Shown here piece after piece: positions 1-14,900 of a DNA stretch of 64,000 nt. Position numbers and translations under genes: made by a program. Source of the DNA: Membranipora membranacea (lineage: Eukaryota; Bryozoa; Gymnolaemata; Cheilostomatida; Membraniporidae); NCBI GenBank assembly GCA_914767715.1, contig OU612074.1, positions 10,450,062 through 10,514,061 on the forward strand. Reading direction: 5' to 3'. Position 1 is the first letter of the stretch. Each line of letters opens with the position of its first letter. The notes beneath the pieces were generated by a model. It was not told the DNA's origin and made no database searches. It was given only the letters and a program-made list of their open reading frames with translations.

Positions 1-3000
1 CAGTTGTGGAATCTGAAGCTTTGTAGAGTCATAGTGATTAGTATGAAGTGTTATTATTGGTCCGTGAGGAGGGTGGCTGCCTCATAACCTTTTTGTATCC
101 CCTGAAGGCTCATCAAGAAGCTGCCGCCGTCTAAGCGGCAGCGTCATCGCTATGATGCCCGTGCACTTTTTCCTGCGAGGCACCTCGCTAGGATGTTGTA
201 CCTGTTGACTAGCAATGGTGCAAAATAGATCAATATTGAAGCACCTGGGCATAATATATTTTAAATGACATAAAAATAAGGAAAACCATCTCAGCTGGTC
301 TTTTGCCCTCTGTAATAAGTTCGTTGCGTAACTTGAGGTAAGAAATATTCATAATATAGAAATGCAGGTGCAGAGGTGTAAACGCCAAACATCTATCTTC
401 CTCATTTTAAACTCTGAATTATTCTAAAGACAAGGAAACCTGCAAAGTGTAACTGGGTACAAGCTATTACTCAAAATAGATATTGGTGTGTCACATTCTA
501 ACACGCTGACGACCATAGGCAGTATGTCTCGATTCTACGTTTACTTAGACAACTAAGACCTGTAAAAAGCGTCTAGTTTTCAGTTTCTTTTGGCAATTCA
601 GCAGCTTAGAATTAATCAGCATTTTGTGTTTTTGTACGAACCAATACGCTATTTCACGTGTATGACCAACAAAAAATAACAACATTCTAAAGAATTACAC
701 ATAGTTGAATCTTGGCAGCATTGTCATAAATGCTGTTTATCTACCAAAATAATTCAATTGTATTCTTATTCGTGAATGGCAATGATTTTCGGATTGATAA
801 ATATTTGTGCAGCACATAACCACATCACTTTTAGACATCTTAAAATGTTATATACAGTTTTTGTATGGCTTTCATAAAGGACAACTAATTGGCAAATTCT
901 TAGGGTGTGAAATCAGTTTTGCAAGATTTGTTGCAATGACAGCTTCTTAGAGTAGATCAGGTTTCCCAATCTACTTAACCACTGTAGCCAAAGTCATCAT
1001 CGGCTAGCAAGAATCCAAACAGCACATACCTATTAAAAGACCTCAGACTTTGGAAAAGGTTTTAACTTGATGATGTGAAGTCGTGCAGGTGTGAACATAG
1101 ACCACAGGTACTCGGCTAGGAGTGACTATCAGAATGAACCAGTATGAACCCTAATATAAAGTCCTCGTTATAAACTCGAGTGTTTGGTTTGGGTGACATC
1201 CGCACTGTGAATGGCTGATACGGGTTGGGACACCTTGACTAACGGTCTGCTGAGTGGGGCATCTTCAAAATATTGAAAATAACCATTGTTTCTCTGATAA
1301 CCTCAGTAAATAACTGCATCGAGAGGTTTTTTGTTTGGGAGGCTTGTGTGTTTACTTGGATATGTCATTTGGCAATTAATTGAAACTTAAACACTCGATT
1401 GAGTGTAAAAATAGTTTGAATTTTTTATGACTTGGCAAGATTCGATATTTGTAAAAATTGGTAAGCAGTGAGGGCTAGATTATCAAGTTTGCAACCTACA
1501 AATTATGTTTCCTTGTTATAAAAAGTGATATTGTGCTCTTTAGAGTGCTCAACCAACAGCTTCTTTACATCAGATTGGTAGAAATTTGTTTTTCAAAAAA
1601 GACAATTTCATTTTCCTGGAAAGCCAATAATAAACAGGCAATTGAGCAAACTTCTTTCTTGTCAATCAATCAAAATTTGATATATTGAAAGCTGCCGGCA
1701 TTGTGTAGAAACATGCTGCAGGCAGCAGGCAGCGGAGTATACCACATGATGTACTGTCGATCAAACTCAGTGGTATTTTACTATATGCAGACCTTGACAC
1801 GCTCCTTCTGACAGGTAGACAATACATGACCTCTCTGAGATATCTCTGTTATTTCCTGGTTAGTTCTCATCTAACCCTGGGAGTAAAAAGCTCAGCAAGA
1901 TGTAGAGCAATATTTACTAAATTATCTTGATGGTTGGGAGATGTCTGTCAGTAAGGATCTACTTTTTACTCTACAAACCTCATTGCTAGAGTTTAGAATA
2001 GTGTAGAAGAGGCTGTAATTGAGGCTATCCGGGTCATCATCTACTGATCATTTTAGATTAGGATCTCTGCCCATTCTGGAGGTCTGATAGTTAGGGGAGG
2101 TCCGTCAGTAAGGATATACTTTTCTGCTCTACAAACCCCATTTATGGAGTTCAGAATAGATCTTTTTAGGGGCCTGTTATCAAAGGTCACATTGCAATTG
2201 TATCATTACCGGCAGATTGAAATTCTTTCTTATCCAGCATGGCCTATTCCAACTCTGTAATTCTATTACACAATGAGACAATGTTCTTGCCAATCTGGAT
2301 TCTTGTTGGTCTTTCCTCCTGTGTTGTAATAGCATTTTTAGGATAAATTGGTGCAGAAAGTCACCAGGTTATTCTGCGGTAACATTAGACATAAGTCATA
2401 CATTTCTCAGGTGCGAAGGTGTTGCATAAAAACCTCTAATTAGGTTGACCAATACCTCCAACTCCTTGCTGGCCTAGGACCTTGTTAGACAAATAAAGAG
2501 GAATCTCATAGCGTCTCACAGCTGTTAAAACGATTACAAAAGAAATTGTAGATTATCCCTGTAGCTGTTTGTCATTGAGTAATAATTAGCTAACTTTAAT
2601 CCTCCACTCCACTTCTCACTCTTACGTTGTTGTGGTTTAATAAATGAGATCTATAATTTATACTTTACAAACCACAACCCACTCTGTGTATTAAATACCT
2701 GAGTGAGTAAATCATGGCTTGTGTGCAAAAACGCACTCAGAAGAATTGAGAGCTTTAGTACAATGTGTAATTTTTCTCTAGCCAGCCATTGTTAAGATAT
2801 GTGACCCTATCGCACAAGTGTAGAATCATTTGTACCATCCCAAACCCCTCCACAAATAATCATCACTACTTGAAAGTTTTTTTCGAGAAAATACTCTTCA
2901 CAAATGCAGTTGAAATATCATAGATAAGAAATCTACAAAACATAATGAAAAGAGTCTTTGGTGTTTAATATGATGACAACATGAATATTTGTGAAGCTGG

Positions 3001-4347
3001 AGTATGTTTGTATAGACTGAGTGCGTTTAACTTCACTTATTGGTCATGTACACACATATATGCACACTTTACCTGCTTCTGTTATATAATAGTCACACCT
3101 TACACCTTGTAGTGAGGAATTCCAAACTCGTAGCTCAATGTCTAAATTCTGACCATTACAAGTTTATATAACTTGAATTTGCCAGCCTGTTGCATTACGC
3201 TGTGCTGTCGCTTTGGAATGTTGAATTTTAAAATAGTTGCAAATTTCTAGAATGGGAAAATGCAAGTACAACATTGAGTTTTTTCTCATAATTGATAGCT
3301 TGATGATGCCTGTGTATAATGGATGTTTTTTCTCTCAAAGTTTATCCTTTTATAACTGTATGTAATGTGTTGGTAGGGGCTTCCAAATATTCTAATTTGA
3401 GCGGATGTGGTCCTTTTACAATTGATGATGAGTAAGGCCAAAGCTATTCTCATGTCAATGATTAATCCTTAGCTGAGTAGTTGAGTAGACTGCCTCTTAA
3501 TTTTGATTGAAATATCCTGAAAACAATTGTTTGTTACTAATTACCAAAGCCAATTAATCACAGCAAGCCTTCAATGTTTTCTTTCATCTCCCTTGACTTC
3601 TAACACACATTTTCTCGCCTTTTAAGTGTGTGTGTTATTTGTATGAATAACAGTCAGTTTGCTCAATGAGTTGCGCTCCATTCACTTTCACTTACCTTCC
3701 AAACAATTACTTTGGAAGGTTATCTCGTGAATAACTGCCTCGCCCAATCACGAAATATAGCTAATGTTTTGCAAATCACCTTCTGAATAGCTTTCTGGGA
3801 GCTTTCAGCTGCTTGGTAGATCGGGTCTAATTGCCGGAAATGCTCATCCAAGCTATTCTGATATTATTATTGACATAACTGGTCGTTATCAGGAAGAAAG
3901 ATGATAATTGTAGATTAATGGCGTTGTGTAACAGAATCTGGGCATTCTCTAAGATTTCCAGACAAAATACAAATACTCTTCTGTTGCATACATTATCAGC
4001 TATCGGCTGATCATGGGAACAAACTATATTGGATCGGTTATCTACTATCAGTTCTCACTTCCGTTTGAATCTTTTCTTCTTTGTTTGCACCATGAGATAA
4101 GGTAGATCAAAGCATAAAAAGTCGGTCACCAAATATAAAGGTTTAACATATAAGAATTGAAAAACTGAGGAGTTTTTTGAAAGCGGCTCTATTGTTGAGA
4201 AGTTTATTAGCTACAACACTCCCCCATCCTCCAGTAACGAAATTTATCATCAAAATATTACTCCTCGGTAGCATCAAGCGATCTAATCAAACTATAATTT
4301 ATATAAATACTATAATTTTAATTGTGATTTTTACTTTGTTGTTTCAG
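1..4347. other. Region upstream of the first chordin exon seen; no gene recognised
   Basis: No coding exon could be supported here. Because the exon at 4348 starts in phase 1 inside a VWC domain, at least one upstream exon with the start codon and signal peptide must exist. It may lie here or before the window. I looked for an ATG followed by a hydrophobic stretch and a phase-1 donor and found no convincing one. The region holds a diverged direct duplication (about 1930-2001 and 2087-2160) and short hairpins such as the one at 3690-3721. Confidence 0.6.
1930..2160. repeat. Diverged direct duplication, two copies about 157 bp apart
   Basis: The segment 1930-2001 recurs at 2087-2160 with the shared core GTCAGTAAGGAT, then CTCTACAAACC and AGAATAG at the same offsets. 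The intervening sequence is not obviously repeated. It looks like an old tandem duplication. No coding potential was seen. Confidence 0.6.
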
Positions 4348-5938
4348 GCTGTGAATTTGGAGGGAGTAGATACGATATTGACAGCCAATGGCATCCTATC
4401 CTAGAGCCGTACGGAGTTATGTACTGTCTGAGGTGTACGTGTGGAGCGGTAAGTTATATGCTAATGATTCTTCAATAATTATCTCGCTCTTTAGATAAGG
4501 TAAAGAATGCTTGCCTTATCTCATGATTTTTGAGAAATGGGCCCATGTAGGAGGTGTTTTATCAAGAAGGTGCTGATTCATTGTCTGAGAAGTTACTACT
4601 GTACACGATGTCAGGGCATGAGAAATATTCATTTTGCTTATGAATTTGTGCTATATCAGGCTTACCACCCGCAACCTAGTGTGCTCTAACGAGAAAATAA
4701 TGTCAGTTGCTAGCTCAGAAAACATTGATGCCTGTTATTTAGATAGTCTTTGGTCGTATTACTGCACACAAAATTATTGTTGATTGTGCCAAACGTCAAA
4801 TCTATACATCTTAGAAGATTTTTACATCCTCCAACTTAATTTCTCGGAAAATGAGACAAATAGAAAACATACATCTGAATGGAATCTCAGTTTCGTCATC
4901 TGGTTCTAGTTGTATTACCCAGACAGTGTACGCCAGAAGCACTACAAAACCTTTACTAACTTTGACCAAACCCAACTGGTCACCGTTGATTGTTATCAGA
5001 ACTATTGGTCACTAGAAAAATGTCAAAATTCAAAGAATGTTTACAAGACTAGCAGCCAAACGAATACATTTGGGATGACAAGCAGACCTATTTATCTTAT
5101 TGGTCTAACCTAAATTGAATTTCTGTGGTTATATAAGATGACCAATGTGTAAACACTATCAGAAATCTGTCTTCCTTTTAATTTATTTCCCTTTTTATCA
5201 CTAATACTGTCTTATCAATAAACATATAAATACTTACAAATGATTATTGTTGTATCTGATTTGTTCTGATCAAATATCTTTGACCATTACTTTTCTCTTG
5301 ATCATATCCTGGTATCCTGGCATTGTTGGTTGGGGCGGGGTCCCCCATCCCCCAACAAAACTTGTATTGACAGGCTTATCCTGGGGGTGATTTTGCCCTG
5401 TCATGGTGGACAGTTTAAGTGGCTTTCCGGCCTCTGGTATGGTATCAACTATGTTGCACAATATAAATGTATATTTTATAACACTTGACTTGAGGAAAAT
5501 AAATATCAGCTGATTAGCGTGGTATTGTAAAACATCCGGGGACAAAGAGAAATGCATGGCTATCTGAAATTTAGGATTCATCGATTTGTGTCTCAGTCTT
5601 TCTATGGAGCGCTTGTTCTGATACCGATGAATTGTTCTTAGTTTTTGTAACATCAAGAGGAATTATGTACAAATCATCTCCCTCTCGAAGTAAAAGGTTT
5701 TACTGCTTCCTCTTATACTTGCATCAGGATATGATATGAGTAATAATAATTATGATGGCATAAATTTAATATTATGATGTTTCTCTTCGGTTACAGGTGA
5801 TAAAGAAAGGTCTGCTTCAGCAGAGAGGACAGGTCCAGTGCAGGAGAATCTCACACGAGTGTCCCGATGTCAGTAGTTGTCCTCTCACCGCTGTGCTGCC
5901 TCCGAACAGCTGCTGTAAGATCTGTCCTCAGAGTAAAG
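4348..5938 (+). CDS. CHRD: Chordin VWC1 exons
   Basis: Two exons, 4348-4448 (enters in phase 1, leaves in phase 0) and 5797-5938 (leaves in phase 1), together encode one complete von Willebrand type C domain of about 80 residues. It begins CEFGGSRYDIDSQW and ends with the C-C-x2-C signature NSCCKICP. This is the N-terminal BMP-binding VWC of chordin. A separate repeat-free 150-nt exon at 6485-6634 then encodes a 50-residue low-complexity linker (rich in Ala, Asn and Tyr) before the first CHRD domain. Confidence 0.88.
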
Positions 5939-8900
5939 GTTAGTTCAACCCGCTGTCGCTGCTGCAAACTCGCTGTCAGGGCAGATGTCTGTGTGATCTG
6001 AAAATCTCTCACTGTATACTAGTTTAAGCGCTTAAAATGTGTCAGGATATCTGGTTTTGGACACCGGCTGATATAATGCAATGTACTACCAGCTATTCCA
6101 ACACGGTTTATGAGCTTGAACTAACTGTAAACCAATAGAGAATGTTAATAACAGACCCACAATGCAATACTGAGAGAGGTCATGCCAATCATTGACCTGA
6201 TTTTGTTGGAACTTTAAAACATTGCATTGTGGGATACTTATTGACATGTCTTGTGAGAGTTTCAGCCTTGCGATTTAGTAGGAGTAGACCTAGCTATACT
6301 ATGGTGTTGGTTTGAGATTATTTGTAATGCTTTGCTATTCTGTTTGTGTGCAGTTATATATCACAAAAGTATAATATGTAGAAAAAAGTGCAATATGTAA
6401 AAAATAGCTCACTCACTATACGCTGTTGCTTTTCTGTCTAACGCACTGCTTATCTGACAACACTGCTTGTATATGTGCTTGTAGACGATAGCCTTAATAA
6501 CGCTGATGTATCAGGGTATGGTAGGTCGGCTGGTATAGACCCACCCGTCGTACCAGCTAACAGCTATAGAGTAGAACATCAGGCCGCTTCTGCTGCTAAT
6601 ACTAACTATATGATGACTGGCAATCCCGGCAGAGGTGAATCTTTTGTTGGTTTATGTCACATTTGCACATTCGTCTTGTCTTTATTATGCTTTCAATGCA
6701 TTCTTAGGTTATGGTGTTATATTGTTTGAATTAAAAGGCTAACTGACAACACTATCTATGCTATCAAACATTGAGCAGACAAATCCTTTTTGACGATATA
6801 TAGATATTGACATGGCAGAGAGCACATCACAGAGTAAGGATATATCCTTACTCTGTGAGCACATGCTACACAAAAGGACTATCTGCAGAATATTGTTATT
6901 ATCCATGGAAGATGTAATTTTCTGCAGATAACCCTTATTTGCAGCAGGTGCTCTGGCATGTACAATTCTACAGATATTCTTACATCTCACATGCCAACGT
7001 CATGTCTTGACTGGATTATATTTTGTGTGACCAGATTGATGTAATGAGATTTTGTATCGTTGCAGATTTACACGCCTTACTGACACCGACAGTTAACTCG
7101 ACAAGCACTGATGTCATCGGAGCAGCCTACATGTCACTAAAACACTCAGTTCTTCGTATCACTGTTCAGTTATCCAGGTAGGACCATAACCTTCAATTGA
7201 TGGGAATGGGAGTTAATGTAAAGGGGAAGGGCATAATAAAACTTAGTATTTTTCAACAAGTATAGTGACTGTATGGCATAGTGGGAGGGGGGGAATACAT
7301 CGCTTACGCCATGAGGGAGGGTGTCAAATTCTCTCACTGCGCTTCCATAGTGGCTGGAATGCAGAGTTCAGGAGGGGGGATGCAAGGGGAAAGGTTGTCA
7401 ATTTCTCTCACTGAGCTTTCTAGCTATGCATGTTACCCGTAATTGAAACATCTGAATATCATAATACATGCAGTCATAACGCCCAGTTCAATCCTGGGAA
7501 TAAAGTACTCAGTTTTTGCACTCATAATGGTAAGGTTAGAGGTAATCCTTTGTGGAGCCTCAACCCTCCACAGTTTTATTACCTGTTCACCAGATCTGGG
7601 GTTTTCCCTTGGCCTGACACTGTAAAAAAGTCAGATGCATGTCTGTGATTGAACCACAGCTATACAGACTTCATACTTCACACGCTATCCACTAATCAGT
7701 AATGGACTACTCAAAGTACTCAAAGGTGGATTACGTCCATTAGTGCACATTCCCAGAGCAATGACGAACTCATTAGGTTATATAATAGACCACCAATCTG
7801 AGCCGTGAGCTCAACCCCGGCTAGACTCTAGCTGTGTCACCAAACCTGCGTACTTTTAATTCTGTGATCTTAGTCACCATAAGACTACATTAATCGTTAA
7901 TCACATTCACCCACTGTTCACCCTCACCTTTAATTAGGTAACACTGAGGGAAGACATGCTATTGGATAATCCAGCATTGTAGGGCTTTTTAATCGAGTTC
8001 AGCTTGTAAGTTTGTATATTTATGGTAAACCTCGGAAATGGTCTCTGCAATTATGAATATGATTGATTGGTGTGTTAATAAGTACAGCTTACTCTAAGTT
8101 ACTGGTGACCTTCAGTTACCGACTAGTCAACTAGTACAATAGTGGAATCCTGAAGTTAATACCCTGATCTGATTGGTGTAGTTTAAATCTGCAAGTTCCT
8201 GGATGATTAAACTTATTTACAAAAAACAGTCTAGTGACGTCCATTGGCAGTGCAGTTCACTTAGGTGATAGTAGTACGCTCCTTGCCTTGATATTGAGGG
8301 CCGTTGCTAGCGCCAATCATCTTTCCAACTCCTTGTGCGCCTTGTAACTCGAAAAAAATAAACCCAACCCTCCAACCTACAAGCAGCTATTTTCAGTTCA
8401 GCATATCTGAAGTAACATCATACTCATCGTATATCAAGTTTGATTAATAAATTGGTTTATTAATTATTATATTATATTTTGTAGCCATGTAGATGTTTCT
8501 GAGATACAGTTGAGAGATCAGAGTAATGGTGTCATATTCAGATCCGATCATTTTACCATCACAGAAGATACATATACTGGTACTTCTAAGGTTAGTACAC
8601 ATATTTGGTCATACGAAGATTTGCCAAAAATGATGCTGGGGTAAAAATTGATTTCCTGCTATCAAAACTGTTTTGCCATTAGTTGGTTCAATATTGTACA
8701 CTTCATTTGAGAAGGATGGCACAAATGAAGTTTGACATGGTTAGGGTTGCCCCAACGCTGTCTGTTTTAGGAATATGTCCATGATTGAATGTTGATTTTG
8801 TAAGACCGGAGGCAGCATGAGATTTTGTAATCCGCTCCACATGGCTGACAATCCGCTTCTCAAGACTCAAGGGAAAAACTCCAAATCTTGAGTTCAAAGA

Positions 8901-11900
8901 TATTAACAAAAAAATTTTTAAATTGTTCTAGTGCTTGTGTCCTTAACACCATCTAATACAAGGCATTGACGTCAGGTAAAACACCGCCTACCTGATAGTA
9001 TAGCTAAAAACTGAATGAGTCTTTAAATTCCTGAAAATATGACTTCCGATTTCTCAATGAATTTTGAAGCAGGATTTTTTATTAGTAAGTGACATTTTAT
9101 TTGTTTAAATTTCTGCGCTTCTGATTTGCATTGTATTCTGAGCTCAATATTTAGACTGGGTCTGAAACAAAACAGCTCAACACTACGTGAAATGCGGTAG
9201 CAATGCTTTTTAAAACAATGATATTCTATGCCATTGTAATCAATAAGACACAACTCCAGACAGGTTTCTTTACAGTGTCATATTTTAATGCTTTTAATGG
9301 CCCTTGGTATTTGTTAGTTTATTTGATTTAAAATGCTTTTAATAACAATTGCACGCATACCCCCTCAAGGGCAGACTCCCATAACTTTCATTCATAAAAA
9401 GATCCCATGACTGAATGTTGTGAAATCCAAACGGCAGCGAAACAGGTCTCTTCCTGTTGTTTTGTTCCCAGAGTGGGGCCTATGTGCTTTTGGTCACAAA
9501 TCGATAAATTAGTGGCAAAAACCTCCAAAAGAATGTCATATTGGTTTTGACTACTGTCAAATAATTAATTGTCTAATTAGGTTAATAGGGTTGCCTGTTT
9601 TAATCTTATAACATCTTTTCAAAGTCTTATAATTTGGTAATATTTCATTGGTTTTCCTTTATTATTAGATAATTGAATATTTGCATAATCTGGTGCACCA
9701 TTAAACCACATCTTTTAATATTTATGTTTGGAGGTGGAATTACTGGTTTTCAGTGCTTGCCTTGCACTAAGTTTTTATGGTCGCGAAGACATTGTCTTAT
9801 GGTTTTACGAAATTGTGGTTACCTCGAATTTTGTATCATCATGACCAAAACATGCTTTGTTCTTTGATATCCCTGTGATGGTACCAGACACTTTTGTACC
9901 TTAATTAATATATAATAACACCATGTCTCTTATGCTGCCATTTTTTTGGAAATTTCTGGTCAGCTAATAATGATCATCATCATTCAAAGGTGATATATAG
10001 GAATTTCAGAGTGTTCCCATTGGATCGATTATCCTCCAATAAGTTACCTTTCATGTTCCAAATTTCTGAGCTTGTCTCCCTTTTACATTTCATCTGATTT
10101 ATTTTAACATCCTGATACCTGCTCTTGCATTTAACTTATTATTGATATAAGTCTAAGTGCTCGATTGGCTGCATTGGAGCTAGTGGCCTTACATTATCGC
10201 ACCCTGAAATTGAGTGTTTGATAATGTAATGCCACTAATGATATATATTATCAATGTATGCCAGTCTGCCACTTTCTCGAATCGCAGCCGTCCGAGCACT
10301 TAAACTATATTGATGGCCATCGATATTGATTCTATCCATTGTAACAAAATAGTTGTAACAAAATAGTAAAAATATATAATTGTATATATATTATATAAAT
10401 TATTTTTTCAATTTTATTCTCACAGATATGCCTGAGCTGGAGAGATTCTCTGAGATACGCTGATGATATCAGCTCTGACTCCGTCTCTCTGGTCGTATCC
10501 ACCTCACCACACTCAACACTCAGAGGACTAATCAAACTCATCACACCTCCCAAACTAGGTATGTAGAAAAGTTGGACCGACAGGAAACAGCCAATATAAC
10601 AATCCAATAAAACTTTTGGTAATCTGCAAGCTCCACAGAAATCTAATGGTACATTTCGTAATTCGCAGATTTCCCAAAAAACTTGATAGCTAGAATCCCT
10701 AACATCAGTATTTAAAGTACTGATTCGGAGTTGTGTATACTTGTATAGTTTTGGCTGCAGTATTGGACCTGTCCTTTCCCAAGTTAATGTGATAAACAGT
10801 GTTTACAGTCTGGGTAGAACATGGTTTAGACATGAAAAAGCTATTATACTTTCCTCTCAAATTTAGTAAGTATGATACATAGTGTTTTCAGTGGTTTGAG
10901 TAGATCAAGGCCTAGACTTGACAGACTATTACACTTTCCTCTCATATTTATCTGTCCTCACTTGTGTTACAGAGACGTTCTCCACTCTGATGGTTGACTC
11001 GGACACCGCTTTTGGCTATGCTGCCTCTCTATCTATGGGTCTGGATACAGATACTAAATCTCTACACATCAGAGGTAGTGTACTAACTCCATCCACTGTC
11101 CGAGGAAAACATCCGCTAACTCTAGAGATTCACAGAGACAGGCGACTACTGTATACCGAGGAGATAATCGTATCCCTATCAGCTAATGTGAGTAACGTTA
11201 AATTTTTGGACTCTCAATTTGTGATTTTTTTGGTGTAAATTAAATGACTGCAGGAGAGTGTAGTATAATATACTACACTCTCATGCAGTATTATAGCAGG
11301 AACAATGTGGAAGCTATTGAACGAGATCATCACATATGTACTATTAGGTATTACTGGTTTTTAAGTGTTTTTGTTTGTCTGTTGTTTGGAGTAGGAGAGA
11401 TTTCAAATGCAGACAGGCAGTATCTTATCAATATCTGAACAAGCTAACTCCTTGATTCAAGCTTGTCTATTTATTTTGTTTTCAGGGAGGATCTTTCAGT
11501 ACAACATGGGAATCACTTGCTACACCCGCACTGAAGCAGTTGGCTCGTGGTAGACTCACAGCTAGGATTTATTTCACTACTCCCGGCGCACTCCCCAATG
11601 TACCAATCACCTCCGTCATCACTACCTTCCACACATGTGGAGGACTGAAATCTCTGATCAGTGGACAAGACGCGCTGCCGCAGTATGAGACAACTGCTGT
11701 CGCTACTGCTGAGCTTACTCTGCGACCTAACGGAGACCTTCGGTACCAGGTAAATTCTACATTAGGATTTTCAAATTTTGAATTTAAAACTGAAAGTTGA
11801 AAATTGAATATTGAATATTTAAAACTGAAAATCTTGCTTCTCTTATTTTTACAAACACTTGCCTCATCAGTCAAACGGTTGGATGTCGCAGACAGCGACT

Positions 11901-14900
11901 GGACTGATGTCTCGAGACCCCCTGCCCCTCTCGGTTGATTTAATAGTTATTGAGACACTCAATGATTGAGTTACACTCGTGTAATGCCATTAAAACATAT
12001 GTAACACACCGGACAGCTCTTTTTAGTTTGAATGAACTGACCTCTGAATGAGCAAAATTTATAATGTGATGCAATACAATTTATTAGTTTGATTATTAGG
12101 TCAGTTTTGATTGAAGCCATCAGACATTATTTCCCATCAAGCCCTGATTTGTTTCTCTCCTAGACAGCTTTCACCTGTTGTTTAATTGTCAATAATAATC
12201 AGAAATGATGACTGTTATTGCCTGTTATTCTTTGATGGACAGCACCCGCCTTGAATGTACTCAGAATTATAACGATATATTAATAGCCTTTTAATTGCTA
12301 CATACACACCCTAGGAAGACCTTTATTATGTCTGAAAAATGTTCTAGATTACTCCTATTGCATGGGTGGGTGGTGGTCCTGTCAACCGTCCAAAGTATGT
12401 CCAAAATATGTGTAACCGGTAATAATTGAAGTCTGAAAATTGTCTGTGACATTTCTAATGATGTATTTGAGCTAGAATCTAACCTCCTTGCAGTTATTAA
12501 ACCTGAATTTAATCATATTGCTGAAATAACATTATGATAAATTTCAATTTTTACAGATTGAGGTCAAAGATATAGAGTCAAGAATAGCTGAGGTGATGAT
12601 TGAGATGGATCGCACTGCTCTCTCCGCCGATGACAGTGGTAAAATCACCAGAATAGCTAAAGACATCAATGACCGAGCGACCATCCAATTAGACGGTGTC
12701 TATGACAAACCAGACGCCACAGAAATACAACTTCTCCTGGAGGGTAAACTATTCATTAACATGCAGACGAGGCTGAGGAGTACAAGTGCACTGAGAGGAC
12801 AAATCATACTAGTACCAACAACACAAGAGGGTAAGATATGCTTTGTAATTAAATAATTCTGGAGAATTGTTTGAACCATTCAATTTTGATGACTTTCACT
12901 TCAGAGACAGTCATCTGCAGAACTTTCTTTATAGTGATATTGTTTTGAATATATAGGTTAAATCCTCATACACCTCCTATGGTTAGATATACGGTACTGC
13001 ACACTTCAAACATGACAAAGTACACATTGCGCCCATAAAATTTCTTTATTGATTTCAGTTTGAAGTTAATAGTTGTCTCCTCATTGACATTAAAAAGATA
13101 ACTCCAAACTGCTTTTAATAAACAAAATTTATTTACGCTTCTTATTCTACTTTATACAGAACCTATTCTGATGAGAGATAGAAGTAACGGTTTAGCGTCT
13201 CTGGCCTGGTGTGATACGACTGACTGCGCTCTAACATGCGATGTACTTATACCTCGTGCAGCGGTACGTAGAGATGGTACTACTAAGTTCTATCTGGACT
13301 ACTGGAACCAGCAACAACTACTAGCCACCTTCTCTGAGAGTAACCTGGTAGGTTTACTCTTAATAATAGAGACATCACTCCATGCAAGGAAACTAACCTA
13401 CATTATCAGTTGGCTGGTACAATAACGGTTATCATTGTGAGCAAGCGTATTCTCTCAGACTAGATATTTTCTCAGACTAAAAAATTCTCTCTGACTCGTA
13501 TTTCCTAAGACAGGATATTTCTTTAAGGCTACATAATAGTCTCTCTGGACTAGATATTCTCAGGACTAGATATTCTTGATTCACAGCACACTCTGTGTCC
13601 TTAAACGATGCTACATTCCTTTTTAAAATAACACTGACTGTGTGTATCAATGATTTTATTGACTTTATATCCGCAATGTGATCTATAACAATGCAGCGTT
13701 CCTTTTAAACAAACACTGATTCAAATCAATGATTCTCATGACTGACTATCGGGATTGTTTTGTTAGATGGAAGCCGCAGTAACAGAGACAGAACTAAAAC
13801 AGATTGGACTCAGCTTACCCACAATGAGAATAATTACTGGTGATTCACAACTATACGGACAGGTAAGGCAGAGTAGTATTATGTTAAGTTTGTTGATTTT
13901 TATCGAGTATGGAAAATCTAATACCATAGAAATGTCATAGGTTTTACCGATTTAAAAAAACCCATTATTATTTCTTTTTCATGATGGCATCATGCTGTAT
14001 TTAGGAAGAGCATGATGATCTACTACTGCAGTAAGAGTCACAAACCATCCTTGAAATATTATCTGTTATTTTTTAAGTGATCATGCAGAACTATGCGTCA
14101 GTCTATTTCTTACATATCTATATCTAGTTGAGATGTCCTTTCATTACGAACTAGCTCTCTATTATTTCTCAACAGGGAATAATAACTCTATCTACGATGT
14201 TTTCAGGTACCGATTGCTGACACATGTTTCTCAGACACACCAGCTGACATGCTGCCGGCTGCCGATCAGGTGTCACAACGTCGTGGTGTCTGGGTTGACC
14301 CACAGCTTGATGTCGCTCACAAATGTAGTTATGATAAGAAAATATACGCTGACGGAGAGAGCTGGAAACCTAGGGATTCGAACCTAGCTTGTGTAACATG
14401 TAGCTGTAAGGTAAGAAACAAAAACATATCCAGTCAGTTAGAAACTTAGTTACTTTTAGTGAAAGCCCAATTAAGATGAGCCTATATTAAATCTTCCCAT
14501 GAGAGAAATGCCTTTTACATGATAATATGATAAGTTATTGCATTATTGATATCACTCAATTGTTAAACAGACAGTAGATCCATGTAGATAAAAAAAGTTT
14601 AATGTAACATTTTATTTTATTGATATCACTTGAAATGTGGGAGCTGTTATGCTCAAGATACAACAACTCCAGATTACACTATTTTTGCAATATAAATTTA
14701 CTATATAAACAACCACTTTGTATATTTGTAGCGAAACAAAGCTCAGTGTCACCCAGTAGTCTGCCCTGCTGTTGAATGTGATAACCCTGTCACTCTGCCT
14801 GGTGAATGCTGTCCTGCCTGTCCTAAACCCAACGATAACACAAACCAGACATGCTACTTCCCTGGCGATCACAGGAACCATCGAGTCGGCACAGTCTGGC

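Noticed and set aside
4177-4404. 75-codon open frame over the first chordin exon
   Set aside because: It runs in another frame than the VWC domain, which is read from 4348 and keeps its cysteines and splice phase.
5270-5656. 128-codon minus-strand open frame
   Set aside because: It lies in a chordin intron, has no recognisable domain, signal peptide or splice context.
11569-11874. 101-codon minus-strand open frame
   Set aside because: It is the antisense shadow of a CHRD exon (11486-11749).
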